Source: Propionivibrio sp. (GTDB lineage Bacteria > Pseudomonadota > Gammaproteobacteria > Burkholderiales > Rhodocyclaceae). From it: a stretch of 64,000 nucleotides of DNA. Each line of letters begins with the position of its first letter. Position 1 is the stretch's first letter. The DNA lies in NCBI GenBank assembly GCA_016705685.1, contig JADJLB010000010.1, positions 1-64,000 on the forward strand, given 5' to 3'. Below the pieces are notes generated by a model that was given only the letters and a program-made list of their open reading frames with translations, searched no databases and had not been told where the DNA came from. Made by a program: the position numbers and the translations under genes. Positions 9,605-18,829 of the stretch are shown here, in pieces.

Positions 9605-10249
9605 TTACTGCTTGTGAGCGCCTTTTTTGTGGGAGTGGGGCGTCGTATCGTGATGGTGTTCCGGGGCAGGCTTGGCCATCGCTGCCGTGTCGGTGTGCTC
9701 TGTCAGACCGCCATGGGAATGGCCTTCGCTGGCTTCCACTTGCCGGCGGTAGGCTTCCGGGGTCAGGTCGGGCAAGGTGTTCAGGAAGGCGATAATATCC
9801 CAGATGGCTTGGTCTTCCATCCCTCCTTTCGACCAGGCGGGCATGCCGGAGGCTTTGATGCCGTGTTTGACGATCCAGAATCGGCGGCTGTCCTGCGAGC
9901 CGGGATTGACGCTGTGCGTTGGGCTGGAGAGGTTCGGCGGCATCGGGTAGAGGCCTTTGCGGATCTCGCTGTCAACGGCGCCGGGCGAAAGATGGCAGTT
10001 CGCGCACATCGCGTCATAATTGCCTGCGCCGCGACGAATGCGTTTGGCATCGGCCAGATCTGTCGGCGCCACGATGTTGGCGGCCCGACGCAGGATGGAC
10101 TGTTCCCGGGTCCATGCGATGAGGCGATAGACGGCGGGGTGGTGCGGCGAGTCGGCCGCCATGTCGATCGCGCCAAGCTGGAGCAAGGCGGCCGCGATCG
10201 CGACGCCAACAAGAAGGGCGCCGAATGCGCCGAGCAGGATCTTTTTCAT
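9605..10249 (-). CDS. Membrane-anchored mono-heme cytochrome c with His-rich tail, first gene of the cus operon
   Basis: A protein of about 214 residues. An N-terminal hydrophobic segment (residues 4-25) acts as a signal or anchor. A single c-type heme motif CANCH (Cys82, Cys85, His86) and a distal GMPAW motif with Met136 as probable sixth ligand mark a class I cytochrome c in the periplasm. The C-terminal 40 residues are rich in histidine (HSHGG, EHHHD, PHSHKKGAHK), a probable metal-binding tail. It is read first in the cus operon, divergent from the cusR-like gene, so a redox or metal-sequestering role in copper resistance is inferred. An in-frame ATG at 10258 would add three residues; neither start has a strong RBS. 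Confidence 0.85.
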   Translation of the reverse strand: MKKILLGAFGALLVGVAIAAALLQLGAIDMAADSPHHPAVYRLIAWTREQSILRRAANIVAPTDLADAKRIRRGAGNYDAMCANCHLSPGAVDSEIRKGLYPMPPNLSSPTHSVNPGSQDSRRFWIVKHGIKASGMPAWSKGGMEDQAIWDIIAFLNTLPDLTPEAYRRQVEASEGHSHGGLTEHTDTAAMAKPAPEHHHDTTPHSHKKGAHKQ

Positions 10250-10316
10250 GGAAACCATCGCAATGAGGCAGGGGTCGATTCTGAGGTAAATGGGTTAACG
10301 GGAAACTGACTTGAAC

Positions 10317-10332
10317 ATTACATTGTTGTAAT
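10317..10332. promoter_or_regulatory. Perfect palindrome ATTACA-TTGT-TGTAAT, probable CusR/CopR operator
   Basis: A 16-base perfect inverted repeat with 6-base arms sits in the 154-base gap between the cytochrome-cus operon and the divergent response-regulator gene. Copper-responsive regulators of the CusR/CopR type bind inverted repeats of similar layout in such divergent promoters. The assignment is by position and symmetry; binding is inferred. Confidence 0.6.
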
Positions 10333-10403
10333 CTTTGTGACTATTCCCCTCTTCCGTGCACAATTGGACTCCCGAGAATTGCAAGTGACTCAGGATGGAC
10401 ACG

Positions 10404-11081
10404 ATGAAAATCCTGGTGGTTGAAGACGAACATAAAACAGGCAATTACCTGAAGCAAGGGCTGATGGAGGCCGGATTTGTCGTCGATTTGGCGAGAGACG
10501 GGATCGATGGCCTGCATTTGGCGCTGACAGAAGCGTTCGACCTGGTCATTCTCGACGTAATGTTGCCCGGTATCGATGGCTGGCAGGTACTCCAGGGCAT
10601 TCGAAGGTCGGGAAAGGACATTCCGGTATTATTTCTGACCGCCCGCGATGATGTCGATGACCGGGTCAAGGGGCTGGAACTCGGGGCAGACGATTATCTG
10701 GTGAAACCCTTCGCTTTCTCCGAACTGTTGGCCCGGGTTAGAACGCTGCTGCGGCGTGGTGGTAAATCAAAGGAATCCGACGTTCTGCGAGCCGCCGACC
10801 TCGAACTTGACCTGTTGCGTCGACGCGTGAACCGATCCGGGAAGAAGATTGATTTGACTTCCAAGGAGTTTGCCTTGCTTGAACTGCTGTTACGCCGGCA
10901 AGGAGAAGTGCTTCCCCGCTCGCTGATTGCTTCCCAGGTTTGGGACATGAACTTCGATAGCGATACCAACGTCATCGAAGTCGCCATCCGGCGCTTGCGG
11001 GTAAAGGTGGACGATAATTTTGAGCCTAAATTGATACGGACGGTTCGCGGCATGGGTTACGTTCTGGAAACGAACGATTGA
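10404..11081 (+). CDS. cusR: OmpR-family response regulator, CusR/CopR-like
   Basis: A 225-residue response regulator with an N-terminal receiver domain (acidic pocket in VVEDE, phospho-acceptor Asp51 in VILDVMLPG, conserved Lys in LVKPF) and a C-terminal winged-helix DNA-binding domain ([16 protein letters not shown] region to the end). The heavy-metal response regulator subgroup fits its length and its place opposite a cus efflux operon. I chose the ATG at 10404 because AGGA lies 8 bases upstream; an ATG at 10395 would add three residues. The stop overlaps the start of the histidine kinase gene, so the two are cotranslated. It probably activates the cus operon through the palindrome just upstream. 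Confidence 0.88.
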   Translation: MKILVVEDEHKTGNYLKQGLMEAGFVVDLARDGIDGLHLALTEAFDLVILDVMLPGIDGWQVLQGIRRSGKDIPVLFLTARDDVDDRVKGLELGADDYLVKPFAFSELLARVRTLLRRGGKSKESDVLRAADLELDLLRRRVNRSGKKIDLTSKEFALLELLLRRQGEVLPRSLIASQVWDMNFDSDTNVIEVAIRRLRVKVDDNFEPKLIRTVRGMGYVLETND

Positions 11082-12463
11082 TTTCAAGCGGACGAAAATC
11101 GCTGACCTTTCGGTTGACGCTGCTTTTCGCCTCGGTTTCGACGATGGTGCTGCTTCTGTTGGGTTTGCTGATCGGATCGCTCGTCGTTCGGCATTTTGAA
11201 GAGCTGGACATGGATTTGCTCGGCGGGAAAGTGGAGCTTCTCCGCCTTGTATTGAAGAAGATACACACTGACCAGGAACTGGATGCGCTGCCAGCGCAAC
11301 TTCATGACCTGCTGGTGGGGCACCGCAGTCTGGCCGTCTTGGTCTTGCGGCCCGGCGGGGAAACCCTGTATCTGACCCCCGGCGCCGTCTTTCCACCGGA
11401 GCTGATCGCGGGGCCCAGAACGACAGGACTTACGCAATGGACTGGCCGTGACCACCGTTCTCTGCGAGGAATGATTGTTGATGCACCGACTGGCATAGCG
11501 GGTGCCGCGCCGGTGGTGTTGGCGGTGTCGACGGATTTGACGCACCATGCACGGTTCATGCGCTCGTTCCGTATCGCACTGTGGCTGGTCGTGGGGGTCG
11601 CGGCATTTGCCAGCGGCTTTCTCGGCTGGGCTGCCGTGCGCAGGGGCTTGGCGCCATTGCGGGACATCAGTCGCAGCGTGGCCGGCATTACGGCAAATCG
11701 GCTCGATCAGCGGCTATCGGCAGACACCATTCCCATCGAACTGGCCGAGGTAGTGAAAACCCTCGACGAGATGCTGGCGCGGCTCGAAGTATCCTTTCAC
11801 CGCCTGTCCGATTTCTCCTCCGATCTGGCCCACGAGTTGCGTACCCCGGTCAGCAACCTGCTGACGCAAACCCAGGTTACTCTGTCCAAGAGCCGGACGA
11901 TTGATGCATACCAGGATGTGCTTGCTTCCAATGCGGAGGAGTTCGAAAGGCTGTCGCGAATGATCTCGGACATGCTTTACCTTGCCAAGTCGGACAATAA
12001 CCTGATTGTCCCGCACCGTGAGCATGTCGACCTGATGGCCGAGACAGGGAACCTGTTTGAATTTTACGAGGCACTGGTCGAGGAAAAAGGGATAACGCTG
12101 AGCAGTTCCGGCAAGGGATCGGTTTTTGGCGACCGCTTGATGTTGCGCCGGGCGATCAATAATCTGCTTTCAAACGCTGTACGCCATACCCCTGAAGGTG
12201 GAAAGATCACCGCGATTGTTGACGATTCCGACGTTTCGAGCATCACCCTGTCCGTCGAGAACACCGGGGAAACCATCGCTCCCGAGCAGTTGCCACGGCT
12301 GTTTGATCGCTTCTACCGGGCCAGTGCCTCGCGACAGAGCACTGGCGAAGGCGCGGGACTGGGTTTGGCGATTACGCGCTCCATTGCCCATGCTCATGGC
12401 GGCGAGGTGTTCGCGCATTCGGACAAAGGGTTGACGCGTTTTGTGCTTACGCTTCCCGCGTGA
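11078..12463 (+). CDS. cusS: Heavy-metal sensor histidine kinase, CusS-like
   Basis: A 461-residue inner-membrane sensor kinase. Two transmembrane helices (about 12-34 and 164-184) flank a periplasmic sensor domain of about 130 residues. A HAMP domain, the dimerisation helix with His252 in [10 protein letters not shown] and an HATPase domain (N box [17 protein letters not shown] boxes ENTGE and GAGLGLAI) follow. It starts at a TTG that overlaps the TGA of the regulator (TTGA), the usual coupling for such pairs. It should sense periplasmic Cu+/Ag+ and phosphorylate the partner regulator; the ligand is inferred from neighbourhood. Confidence 0.87.
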   Translation: MISSGRKSLTFRLTLLFASVSTMVLLLLGLLIGSLVVRHFEELDMDLLGGKVELLRLVLKKIHTDQELDALPAQLHDLLVGHRSLAVLVLRPGGETLYLTPGAVFPPELIAGPRTTGLTQWTGRDHRSLRGMIVDAPTGIAGAAPVVLAVSTDLTHHARFMRSFRIALWLVVGVAAFASGFLGWAAVRRGLAPLRDISRSVAGITANRLDQRLSADTIPIELAEVVKTLDEMLARLEVSFHRLSDFSSDLAHELRTPVSNLLTQTQVTLSKSRTIDAYQDVLASNAEEFERLSRMISDMLYLAKSDNNLIVPHREHVDLMAETGNLFEFYEALVEEKGITLSSSGKGSVFGDRLMLRRAINNLLSNAVRHTPEGGKITAIVDDSDVSSITLSVENTGETIAPEQLPRLFDRFYRASASRQSTGEGAGLGLAITRSIAHAHGGEVFAHSDKGLTRFVLTLPA

Positions 12464-12480
12464 TCGAGCACTGATCACGC
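12458..12480. terminator. 8-bp hairpin spanning the stop codons of convergent cusS and suhB
   Basis: GCGTGATC and GATCACGC form a perfect 8-base stem around a 7-base loop. The hairpin covers the cusS stop (12461-12463) and the suhB stop (12475-12477). The position between convergent genes suggests a bidirectional transcription stop or 3' end protector, though no T-run follows on either strand. Confidence 0.5.
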
Positions 12481-13284
12481 ATTGAGTTTGGCCGAACGAT
12501 GTGTGTCGGCAACCTGCAACAGTTGCGAGAAGATTTTTGGAGTTCCGGCGATGACATTGCCGGTTTCCAGGTAGTTGTCGTTGCCCGAAAGGTCGCCGAT
12601 CAAACCGCCCGCTTCGGAAACCAGCAGAGATCCGCCAGCGATATCCCACGGTGCGAGGCCGAATTCCCAGAATCCATCGAGCCGTCCGCAGGCGACATAG
12701 GCCAGATCAAGCGATGCGGCACCTGGGCGACGAATTCCGGACGTTTTTTGCATCAATTCCTTGAGCATGGCCAGATACGCATCGATGTGTATGAAGCTGT
12801 GGTAGGGGAATCCGGTGCCGATCAATGCGTCTTCCAGTTTGAGGCACTTGCTGACGCGAACGCGGCGTTCGTTGAGAAAGGTACCGCTTCCCTTGCTGGC
12901 GGTGAACATTTCATTGCGCATCGTGTCGTAGACCAACGACTGTGTCACTTGACCCTTGTAGGCCAGGGCAATCGATATTGCATATTGCGGGAAACCGTGG
13001 ATGTAGTTTGTCGTTCCGTCGAGTGGGTCGATGATCCACTGATACTCGCTGCCCGCGCCCGTACCGGCAGTCAGGCCGGTCTCTTCTGCTAAAATCCCGT
13101 ACTCCGGATAAGCGTCGCGCAGAACTTCGATGATTGCCGCTTCGGCAGCCTTGTCCACTTCGGTAACGAAGTCGCTCTGACGCTTGGTCGTCACCTTGAG
13201 GTGTTCAAGTTCGCTTGAAGAGCGGTTGATGATCTGACTGGCCCGGCGTGCGGCCTTGATGATGATGTTCAGCGCTGGATGCAT
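12475..13284 (-). CDS. suhB: Inositol-1-monophosphatase family protein SuhB
   Basis: A 269-residue Mg-dependent phosphatase of the IMPase fold. The metal-binding motifs are visible: EETG near residue 70, DPLDGTTNYIHGFP near 90 and WDIAGGSLLVSEAGG near 215. SuhB dephosphorylates inositol-1-phosphate in vitro and in E. coli takes part in rRNA antitermination complexes. The ATG at 13284 matches the family N-terminus (MHPALNIIIKAARRA), so the longer frame to 13329 was rejected. It diverges from trmJ; the suhB-trmJ-isc neighbourhood is the same as in E. coli. Confidence 0.92.
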   Translation of the reverse strand: MHPALNIIIKAARRASQIINRSSSELEHLKVTTKRQSDFVTEVDKAAEAAIIEVLRDAYPEYGILAEETGLTAGTGAGSEYQWIIDPLDGTTNYIHGFPQYAISIALAYKGQVTQSLVYDTMRNEMFTASKGSGTFLNERRVRVSKCLKLEDALIGTGFPYHSFIHIDAYLAMLKELMQKTSGIRRPGAASLDLAYVACGRLDGFWEFGLAPWDIAGGSLLVSEAGGLIGDLSGNDNYLETGNVIAGTPKIFSQLLQVADTHRSAKLNA

Positions 13285-13368
13285 GGTTTTAAAGAACTCG
13301 ACGGGCGGGGAAGGGTGCCGGGCTGGCACCTGATTCGGCCCGATTCATTTGCGGAGCGCGTATTCTAT

Positions 13369-14163
13369 ATGAACCCTGCCTTGGCGTCTCATCCCGTTCA
13401 TTTGCCTCAGGATTTTCTGAACGGCATTCACGTTGTGCTCTCGCACACCAGTCATCCGGGGAATATCGGTGCGACGGCCCGAGCCATGAAGACCATGGGG
13501 CTGTCACGGCTGACGCTGGTCAATCCGAAGCGTTTCCCGGATAACGAAGCCACTGCGCGCGCGGCGGGGGCCGAGGATATTCTGACGCAGGCAAGGGTTT
13601 GCGTGAGTCTTGACGAGGCCCTGACCGAGACGGTCTTTGCTGTGGCTGTGTCAGCGCGTCATCGCAGCCTGGGTCCGGAACCCATGCCGGTTCGCCGGGC
13701 CGTTTCCGAAATTTTGGAACAAACCGGGAACGGGGACGTGGCGCTGGTGTTTGGCAACGAGACGTCCGGGTTGTCGAATGCCGAGGTACAACGCTGCCAG
13801 CGCTCGGTATTCATCCCGGCCAACCCGGACTACAGCTCGCTCAATCTGGGCTCGGCAGTGCAACTGCTCTGTTACGAATTGCGGCTGGCGGCGTTTAACG
13901 GGTGTCCGCCGGTTGTTACCAAGGCCGTCCCTTTCGCGTCTCCGGTAGCGGCCAATGACGACGTCGAACGCTTCTATGCGCACCTTGAACGCGTCATGAT
14001 CGCTACCGGGTTTCTCGATCCACAGCAGCCCAAGCGGCTGTTGCCGAAGCTGCGCCGGCTGTTCGGCCGCGCCAAGCTGGAGAACGACGAAATCAACATT
14101 CTGCGTGGGGTCCTCGACGCTGTCGAAAAGGCGATAGATAAGACGAGCGAGCCTAAATCGTAA
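13369..14163 (+). CDS. trmJ: tRNA (cytidine/uridine-32-2'-O)-methyltransferase TrmJ
   Basis: A 264-residue SPOUT methyltransferase that methylates position 32 of the tRNA anticodon loop. N-terminal catalytic motifs are NIGATARAMKTMGL (about residue 35), the LVFGNETSGLSN motif (about 125) and the knot motif YSSLNLGSAVQLLCYE (about 155). The C-terminal extension ending in LRGVLDAVEKAI is the TrmJ-type dimer region. The start at 13369 (MNPALASHP) was preferred to the upstream extension from 13279, which overlaps the divergent suhB start. It precedes cysE and the isc operon, as in relatives. Confidence 0.9.
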   Translation: MNPALASHPVHLPQDFLNGIHVVLSHTSHPGNIGATARAMKTMGLSRLTLVNPKRFPDNEATARAAGAEDILTQARVCVSLDEALTETVFAVAVSARHRSLGPEPMPVRRAVSEILEQTGNGDVALVFGNETSGLSNAEVQRCQRSVFIPANPDYSSLNLGSAVQLLCYELRLAAFNGCPPVVTKAVPFASPVAANDDVERFYAHLERVMIATGFLDPQQPKRLLPKLRRLFGRAKLENDEINILRGVLDAVEKAIDKTSEPKS

Positions 14164-14232
14164 CGCAATATGTTGACCGAAATAGTCGGGTATTCTAAAA
14201 TCACTCCCGCTGGAACATGGAGAATCAATTCA

Positions 14233-14985
14233 ATGTTTAACCGTCTGCGCGAAGATATTCGCTCAGTTTTCGAACGCGACCCTGCCGCCCGTACTTCGTG
14301 GGAGGTATTGACCTGCTATCCGGGCGTGCATGCCGTGATCATGCATCGCCTGTCGCATTGGTTGTGGGGGCATCAGTTGCGTTGGCTGGGGCGTCTTGTT
14401 TCGCATCTCGCACGATTCCTTACGGGTATTGAGATTCACCCCGGCGCGACGATCGGTCGACGTTTCTTCATCGACCATGGTATGGGTGTCGTGATTGGCG
14501 AAACGGCAATCGTTGGCGACGACGTGACGCTCTATCATGGCGTGACCCTGGGCGGGACTTCCTGGACCAAAGGCAGGCGGCACCCGACCGTGGAGAATGG
14601 CGTGGTGATTGGCGCAGGAGCCCAAGTGCTCGGGCCGATTACAGTGGGTGCTCAGGCCAAGGTCGGTTCCAATGCGGTGGTTGTCAAGGATGTGCCTGCC
14701 GGAGCCACCGCCGTGGGCAATCCGGCACGCATCATCGACACCGATCTGGCGCAGAAGCGAGAAGAATTGGCGGGCCAACTGGGATTTTCGGCCTATGCCC
14801 TGGCGAGCAGCCAGGACGATCCCCTGGCCAAGGCCATTCACGGGCTGGTGGATCATGCCGTCGAAACCGATCGGCGAATCGGCGTTTTGCTCAAGAAACT
14901 CGAAAGCAGCGGTGTCTGCCTTGAAGACGAACTGGCTACTGCTGACAAATTTGACCCCAAATACCTGAGTAAGATAGTTGACTAA
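14233..14985 (+). CDS. cysE: Serine O-acetyltransferase CysE
   Basis: A 250-residue enzyme that transfers acetyl from acetyl-CoA to L-serine, the first committed step of cysteine synthesis. An N-terminal helical domain (about 1-70) is followed by a left-handed beta-helix of hexapeptide repeats with the hallmark [19 protein letters not shown] region and GGTSW. The start at 14233 has GGAG about 10 bases upstream and gives the normal N-terminus MFNRLREDI. It lies directly upstream of iscR and its 3' end overlaps the first IscR-like site. Cysteine is the sulfur donor for the two desulfurases downstream, so linkage to isc makes sense. Confidence 0.92.
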   Translation: MFNRLREDIRSVFERDPAARTSWEVLTCYPGVHAVIMHRLSHWLWGHQLRWLGRLVSHLARFLTGIEIHPGATIGRRFFIDHGMGVVIGETAIVGDDVTLYHGVTLGGTSWTKGRRHPTVENGVVIGAGAQVLGPITVGAQAKVGSNAVVVKDVPAGATAVGNPARIIDTDLAQKREELAGQLGFSAYALASSQDDPLAKAIHGLVDHAVETDRRIGVLLKKLESSGVCLEDELATADKFDPKYLSKIVD

Positions 14986-14990
14986 TCTAT
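14974..14990. promoter_or_regulatory. Partial IscR type 1-like site, overlapping the cysE stop
   Basis: ATAGTTGACTAATCTAT repeats the left half of the stronger site at 15003 exactly (ATAGTTGACT) but has a poorer right half. TTGACT (14978-14983) could also be a -35 element, with CATAGT at 15002-15007 as a weak -10 after 18 bases. If so, IscR bound at the second site would cover the promoter. Confidence 0.5.
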
Positions 14991-15002
14991 GGAACTTTTC
15001 CC

Positions 15003-15027
15003 ATAGTTGACTGAACTAATCAAGTAT
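15003..15027. promoter_or_regulatory. IscR type 1 binding site upstream of iscR
   Basis: The 25 bases beginning ATAGTTGACT and ending ATCAAGTAT fit the E. coli type 1 IscR consensus (ATA-SYY-GACT, six bases, AGTC-RRS-TAT) at all but about two positions. It lies 15 bases before the iscR start codon, the place for autorepression by [2Fe-2S]-IscR. The consensus is known for E. coli; function here is inferred. Confidence 0.75.
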
Positions 15028-15042
15028 TCAACAGGAGGTGGT

Positions 15043-15534
15043 ATGCGACTGACAACCAAAGGACGTTTTGCGGTAACCGCGATGATCGATTTGGCGCTGC
15101 GCAGCGGCGACGGCCCGGTTACCCTGGCCGGCATCAGCGACCGGCAGAAGATTTCGCTCTCGTATCTTGAGCAGTTGTTTGGCAAATTGCGTCGCCACAG
15201 TCTGGTTGATAGCGTGCGCGGCCCCGGAGGCGGCTATTGTCTGGCTCGCCCCGGCATGCAGATTACCGTCGCTGATATCGTGCGCGCCGTTGATGAAACA
15301 CTCGATGCCACGCAGTGTGGCGGCAAGGAGAATTGCAAGGACGAAGAACGCTGCATGACGCACGATCTGTGGGCCACGCTGAACTTCAAAATGTACGAAT
15401 ACCTGACCTCGGTAACTCTGTCCGATCTGGTCGATAGTCAACTTAAGAAGGTTGGCGGTGATATCGCGGTGCTCAAGGACGCGCGACGCATCGGGCCCAG
15501 CCCGCGCACCAAATCACTCGAAGCATTTGCCTGA
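15043..15534 (+). CDS. iscR: Fe-S cluster regulator IscR (Rrf2 family)
   Basis: A 163-residue Rrf2-type winged-helix regulator that uses a [2Fe-2S] cluster to sense Fe-S status and represses the isc operon. The cluster ligands are intact: Cys92, Cys98, Cys104 and His107. The helix-turn-helix covers about residues 28-62 (ISLSYLEQLFGKLRR, then VRGPGGGY). The start at 15043 follows a near-perfect AGGAGGTG and gives the family N-terminus MRLTTKGRFAV; the frame upstream overlaps the operator. It is first in the isc operon and probably autoregulated through the sites at 14974 and 15003. Confidence 0.95.
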   Translation: MRLTTKGRFAVTAMIDLALRSGDGPVTLAGISDRQKISLSYLEQLFGKLRRHSLVDSVRGPGGGYCLARPGMQITVADIVRAVDETLDATQCGGKENCKDEERCMTHDLWATLNFKMYEYLTSVTLSDLVDSQLKKVGGDIAVLKDARRIGPSPRTKSLEAFA

Positions 15535-15539
15535 TTCCC

Positions 15540-16697
15540 ATGTTTTCCCCGGTCTATTTCGATCATAACGCCACCACCCCGCTTGAACCAGCGGTGAGGG
15601 ATGCGATGCTGCCCTGGCTTTCCGAGCAGTTCGGCAATGCGTCAAGTCGGCACGAATACGGTCGGGCAGCTCGACGGGCCGTCGATGAAGCACGAAACAA
15701 GGTGGCCACGGCAATAGGTGCGCATTCCACCGAAGTTGTTTTCACCAGCAACGGTTCGGAAGCGAACAACCTTATGCTCAAGGGAACGGCGGCGTGCATG
15801 AAGACCGGCGTGGTGGCGATCAGTGCCATCGAGCACCCCAGCGTAATCAAACCGGCCGAACAACTGGCCAGACGCGGTTGGCAAGTACAGAAATTGACGG
15901 TGGATCGCGATGGTCGGATTGACGCTCATGGTTACCTTACAGTCATGGCGCAAGAGCCGAAACTGGTTTCGGTGATGCTCGCCAACAATGAAACCGGCGT
16001 GCTTCAGGACGTCATCACGCTGGCCGCGCAGGCGCGGGCCGCAGGTGCCGTTTTTCATACCGATGCCGTACAGGCGCTGGGCAAGCTGCCGGTCAATTTT
16101 CGCAGTATGAATGCAGCCGGAGTCAATGCGCTGACCCTTTCATCGCACAAGATCGGCGGGCCAAAGGGAGCTGCCGCGCTCGTACTCGACAAGCGCGTCG
16201 AAATCGAACCGCTGATTGCCGGCGGTGGGCAGGAACGCGGCTTGCGCTCGGGCACGGAGAATGTGGCGGTGATCGTCGGATTCGGTGTCGCCTGTGAGTT
16301 GGCCGTACAACAACTGGCGATGGTAACACCACGCCTGCTGGCCTTGCGCCGGCAACTGGAAAGCGGTTTGAGCGGAATCGGCGCGACGCTGTTCGGTAGC
16401 GGCGCCGAGCGTTTGCCCAATACGGTCTATTTCGCGCTGGACGATGTGGATGGCGAGACGCTGGTCGGTTACCTGGACCGTGCCGGATTCGCCGTTGCCA
16501 GTGGCTCCGCATGCTCCAGCGCCAACCCGGAGTCCTCGCATGTGCTGCATGCCATGGGTGTGTCGCCCGAAAAGGCACGCGGCGCGGTGCGGGTCAGCCT
16601 GGGTGCCGCCAATACGGCTGAACAGGTTAGCGGATTCTTGAAGACCTTGCAGCTGACTGCATCCCAACTGCGGCACTTGTCTGCCGTGGCAATTTAG
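15540..16697 (+). CDS. Cysteine desulfurase, NifS/IscS-like paralogue
   Basis: A 385-residue PLP-dependent desulfurase that would convert cysteine to alanine and a protein persulfide. The PLP lysine is Lys204 in SSHKIGGPKG, and the catalytic cysteine Cys325 is in SGSACSSANPESS, the NifS-like form of the loop (IscS has [13 protein letters not shown]). It starts 5 bases after iscR and is followed 41 bases later by a second, canonical iscS. A separate isc-linked desulfurase before iscS is unusual compared with E. coli. Its sulfur acceptor is unknown; IscU, tRNA thiolation or a nif-like assembly are options. Confidence 0.85.
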   Translation: MFSPVYFDHNATTPLEPAVRDAMLPWLSEQFGNASSRHEYGRAARRAVDEARNKVATAIGAHSTEVVFTSNGSEANNLMLKGTAACMKTGVVAISAIEHPSVIKPAEQLARRGWQVQKLTVDRDGRIDAHGYLTVMAQEPKLVSVMLANNETGVLQDVITLAAQARAAGAVFHTDAVQALGKLPVNFRSMNAAGVNALTLSSHKIGGPKGAAALVLDKRVEIEPLIAGGGQERGLRSGTENVAVIVGFGVACELAVQQLAMVTPRLLALRRQLESGLSGIGATLFGSGAERLPNTVYFALDDVDGETLVGYLDRAGFAVASGSACSSANPESSHVLHAMGVSPEKARGAVRVSLGAANTAEQVSGFLKTLQLTASQLRHLSAVAI

Positions 16698-16738
16698 CCC
16701 ATGAACAATGAATTCATTACCCCTACGGAGCCTGATAA

Positions 16739-17950
16739 ATGTTGAAACTGCCGATCTATCTGGATTATTCGGCAACAACGCCGGTCGACCCGCGCGTGGC
16801 AGAAAAAATGATCCCCTATCTGGTCGAAAAATTTGGCAACCCTGCCTCACGTTCCCATGCCTTCGGCTGGGAGGCTGAAGCGGCGGTCGAGGAAGCGCGC
16901 GCAGAAGTTGCCCGGCTGGTGAATGCCGACTCGAAGGAAATCGTCTGGACATCCGGCGCGACCGAATCGAACAACCTGGCCATCAAGGGAGCGGCGCACT
17001 TTTATTCCGGCAAAGGCAAGCATCTGATTACCGTCAAGACCGAGCACAAAGCCGTGCTTGATACCTGCCGTGAGCTTGAGCGCCAGGGTTTCGAAGTCAC
17101 CTATCTTGATGTCAGGGAAAACGGCCTGCTGGATCTCGATGCCTTCAAGGCGGCGCTTCGTCCCGACACCATCCTCGTCTCGGTCATGTTGGTCAATAAC
17201 GAAATCGGTGTCATCCAGCCGATAGCTGACATTGGCGAGATCTGTCGCGAGAGAGGAATCATCTTTCATGTTGATGCGGCTCAGGCGACGGGTAAGGTGG
17301 TGATCGACCTGCAGCAGCTGAAAGTCGATCTGATGAGTTTCAGCGCGCACAAGTCTTGCGGACCTAAAGGCATCGGGGCGCTTTATGTCCGTCGCAAGCC
17401 ACGCGTTCGCCTGGAAGCGCAGATTCATGGCGGCGGACATGAACGCGGCTTCCGCTCGGGCACGCTGGCGACGCACCAGATCGTCGGCATGGGAGAGGCC
17501 TATCGCATCGCGCGCGAAGAAATGAGTGTCGAGAACGAGCGAATCCGCATGTTGCGAGACCGTCTGCTTAAGGGATTGTCCGACATCGATCAGGTATTTA
17601 TCAACGGCGATCTGGAACATCGCGTTCCGCACAACCTGAACATCAGTTTTGCGTATATCGAAGGCGAGTCGATGCTCATGGCGATCAAGGATCTCGCCGT
17701 ATCGTCGGGTTCGGCGTGTACATCCGCTTCGCTCGAGCCGTCTTACGTGCTCCGCGCACTGGGTCGCGAGGACGAACTGGCGCACAGCTCGATCCGGTTT
17801 ACCCTGGGCCGATTCACCACCGAGGAAGAGATCGAATACGCCATCAAACTGTTGCATGAAAAGATCGGCAGGCTGCGCGATCTTTCCCCGCTTTGGGAAA
17901 TGGTGCAGGACGGCGTTGATTTGACCACTGTTCAGTGGGCGGCGCACTAG
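16739..17950 (+). CDS. iscS: Cysteine desulfurase IscS
   Basis: A 403-residue enzyme, almost the length of E. coli IscS (404). It supplies sulfur to IscU for Fe-S clusters and to other acceptors such as tRNA thiolation proteins. The PLP-binding Lys205 is in [10 protein letters not shown] and the persulfide Cys327 in [17 protein letters not shown], the exact IscS loop. It is followed by iscU after 24 bases. The C-terminal segment around [10 protein letters not shown] matches the IscU-binding tail of IscS. Confidence 0.95.
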   Translation: MLKLPIYLDYSATTPVDPRVAEKMIPYLVEKFGNPASRSHAFGWEAEAAVEEARAEVARLVNADSKEIVWTSGATESNNLAIKGAAHFYSGKGKHLITVKTEHKAVLDTCRELERQGFEVTYLDVRENGLLDLDAFKAALRPDTILVSVMLVNNEIGVIQPIADIGEICRERGIIFHVDAAQATGKVVIDLQQLKVDLMSFSAHKSCGPKGIGALYVRRKPRVRLEAQIHGGGHERGFRSGTLATHQIVGMGEAYRIAREEMSVENERIRMLRDRLLKGLSDIDQVFINGDLEHRVPHNLNISFAYIEGESMLMAIKDLAVSSGSACTSASLEPSYVLRALGREDELAHSSIRFTLGRFTTEEEIEYAIKLLHEKIGRLRDLSPLWEMVQDGVDLTTVQWAAH

Positions 17951-17974
17951 AATCGAATATTAGGAGAAACAATC

Positions 17975-18358
17975 ATGTCATACAGCGTAAAAGTTCTGGA
18001 TCACTACGAAAACCCGCGTAACGTCGGTTCCTTTGGCAAGGATGTGGACGGCGTGGCGACCGGTATGGTCGGTGCGCCGGCCTGCGGCGACGTGATGAAA
18101 CTGCAGATCAAGGTTGGCAAGGACGGCATCATTGAGGATGCCAAGTTCAAAACCTACGGTTGCGGTTCGGCGATTGCCTCGTCGTCCCTGGTCACCGAGT
18201 GGGTCAAGGGCAAGACCATCGATCAGGCCTTGTCCATCAAGAACACCCAGATTGCCGATGAACTGGCCTTGCCACCGGTGAAGATTCACTGTTCAATTCT
18301 TGCAGAAGATGCGATCAAGGCGGCAGTGGCCGACTACAAGAAAAAGCATCTTGAGTAA
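17975..18358 (+). CDS. iscU: Fe-S cluster scaffold protein IscU
   Basis: A 127-residue scaffold on which [2Fe-2S] and [4Fe-4S] clusters are built from IscS sulfur. The ligands Cys37, Asp39, Cys63, His105 and Cys106 are all present, and the LPPVK motif recognised by the chaperone HscA is at residues 99-103. A GGAGA ribosome-binding site precedes the ATG. Position between iscS and iscA is canonical. Confidence 0.96.
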   Translation: MSYSVKVLDHYENPRNVGSFGKDVDGVATGMVGAPACGDVMKLQIKVGKDGIIEDAKFKTYGCGSAIASSSLVTEWVKGKTIDQALSIKNTQIADELALPPVKIHCSILAEDAIKAAVADYKKKHLE

Positions 18359-18392
18359 GTCAGGAAGACTAGAGAAGAGAAGGAGTATTGCA

Positions 18393-18716
18393 ATGGCGGT
18401 CACGCTTTCCGAAAAAGCGGCAAAACACGTTGCCAGTTATCTGGTCAAGCGCGGCAAGGGCATCGGGCTGCGCCTCGGGGTACGCACCAGCGGTTGCTCG
18501 GGTGTGGCCTACAAACTCGAATTTGCCGACGCAGCCGAGCCGGATGACATTGAGTTTGAATCGCATGGCGTCAAGGTGCTGATCGACGCGAAAAGCCTGC
18601 CTTACCTTGACGGTACGGAGCTTGATTACACGCGCGAAGGTCTGAGCGAAGGCTTCAAGTTCAACAATCCAAACGTGAAGGATGCCTGCGGCTGCGGAGA
18701 AAGCTTTAACGTTTGA
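18393..18716 (+). CDS. iscA: A-type Fe-S carrier protein IscA
   Basis: A 107-residue A-type carrier that accepts clusters and hands them to apoproteins. The three invariant cysteines are Cys35 (SGCSG), Cys99 and Cys101 (ACGCGESF). The start at 18393 follows AAGGAG and gives the family start MAVTLSEKA; a longer frame back to 18300 overlaps iscU and is not supported. A 113-base gap before hscB contains no clear terminator. Confidence 0.95.
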   Translation: MAVTLSEKAAKHVASYLVKRGKGIGLRLGVRTSGCSGVAYKLEFADAAEPDDIEFESHGVKVLIDAKSLPYLDGTELDYTREGLSEGFKFNNPNVKDACGCGESFNV

Positions 18717-18829
18717 TGGTGGCCGCCCGCCGGGACGTTGTGCTGGTCTTCCCGCCATCGAACTGTTTGCTGGGCGAAAAGCTCCGGCTTTGCTAATGGG
18801 TACTTGACGCGCAACCGCCAATAAACCGG

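Noticed and set aside
16847-17947. 366-codon open frame on the minus strand inside iscS
   Set aside because: Shadow of iscS with mirrored codon positions.
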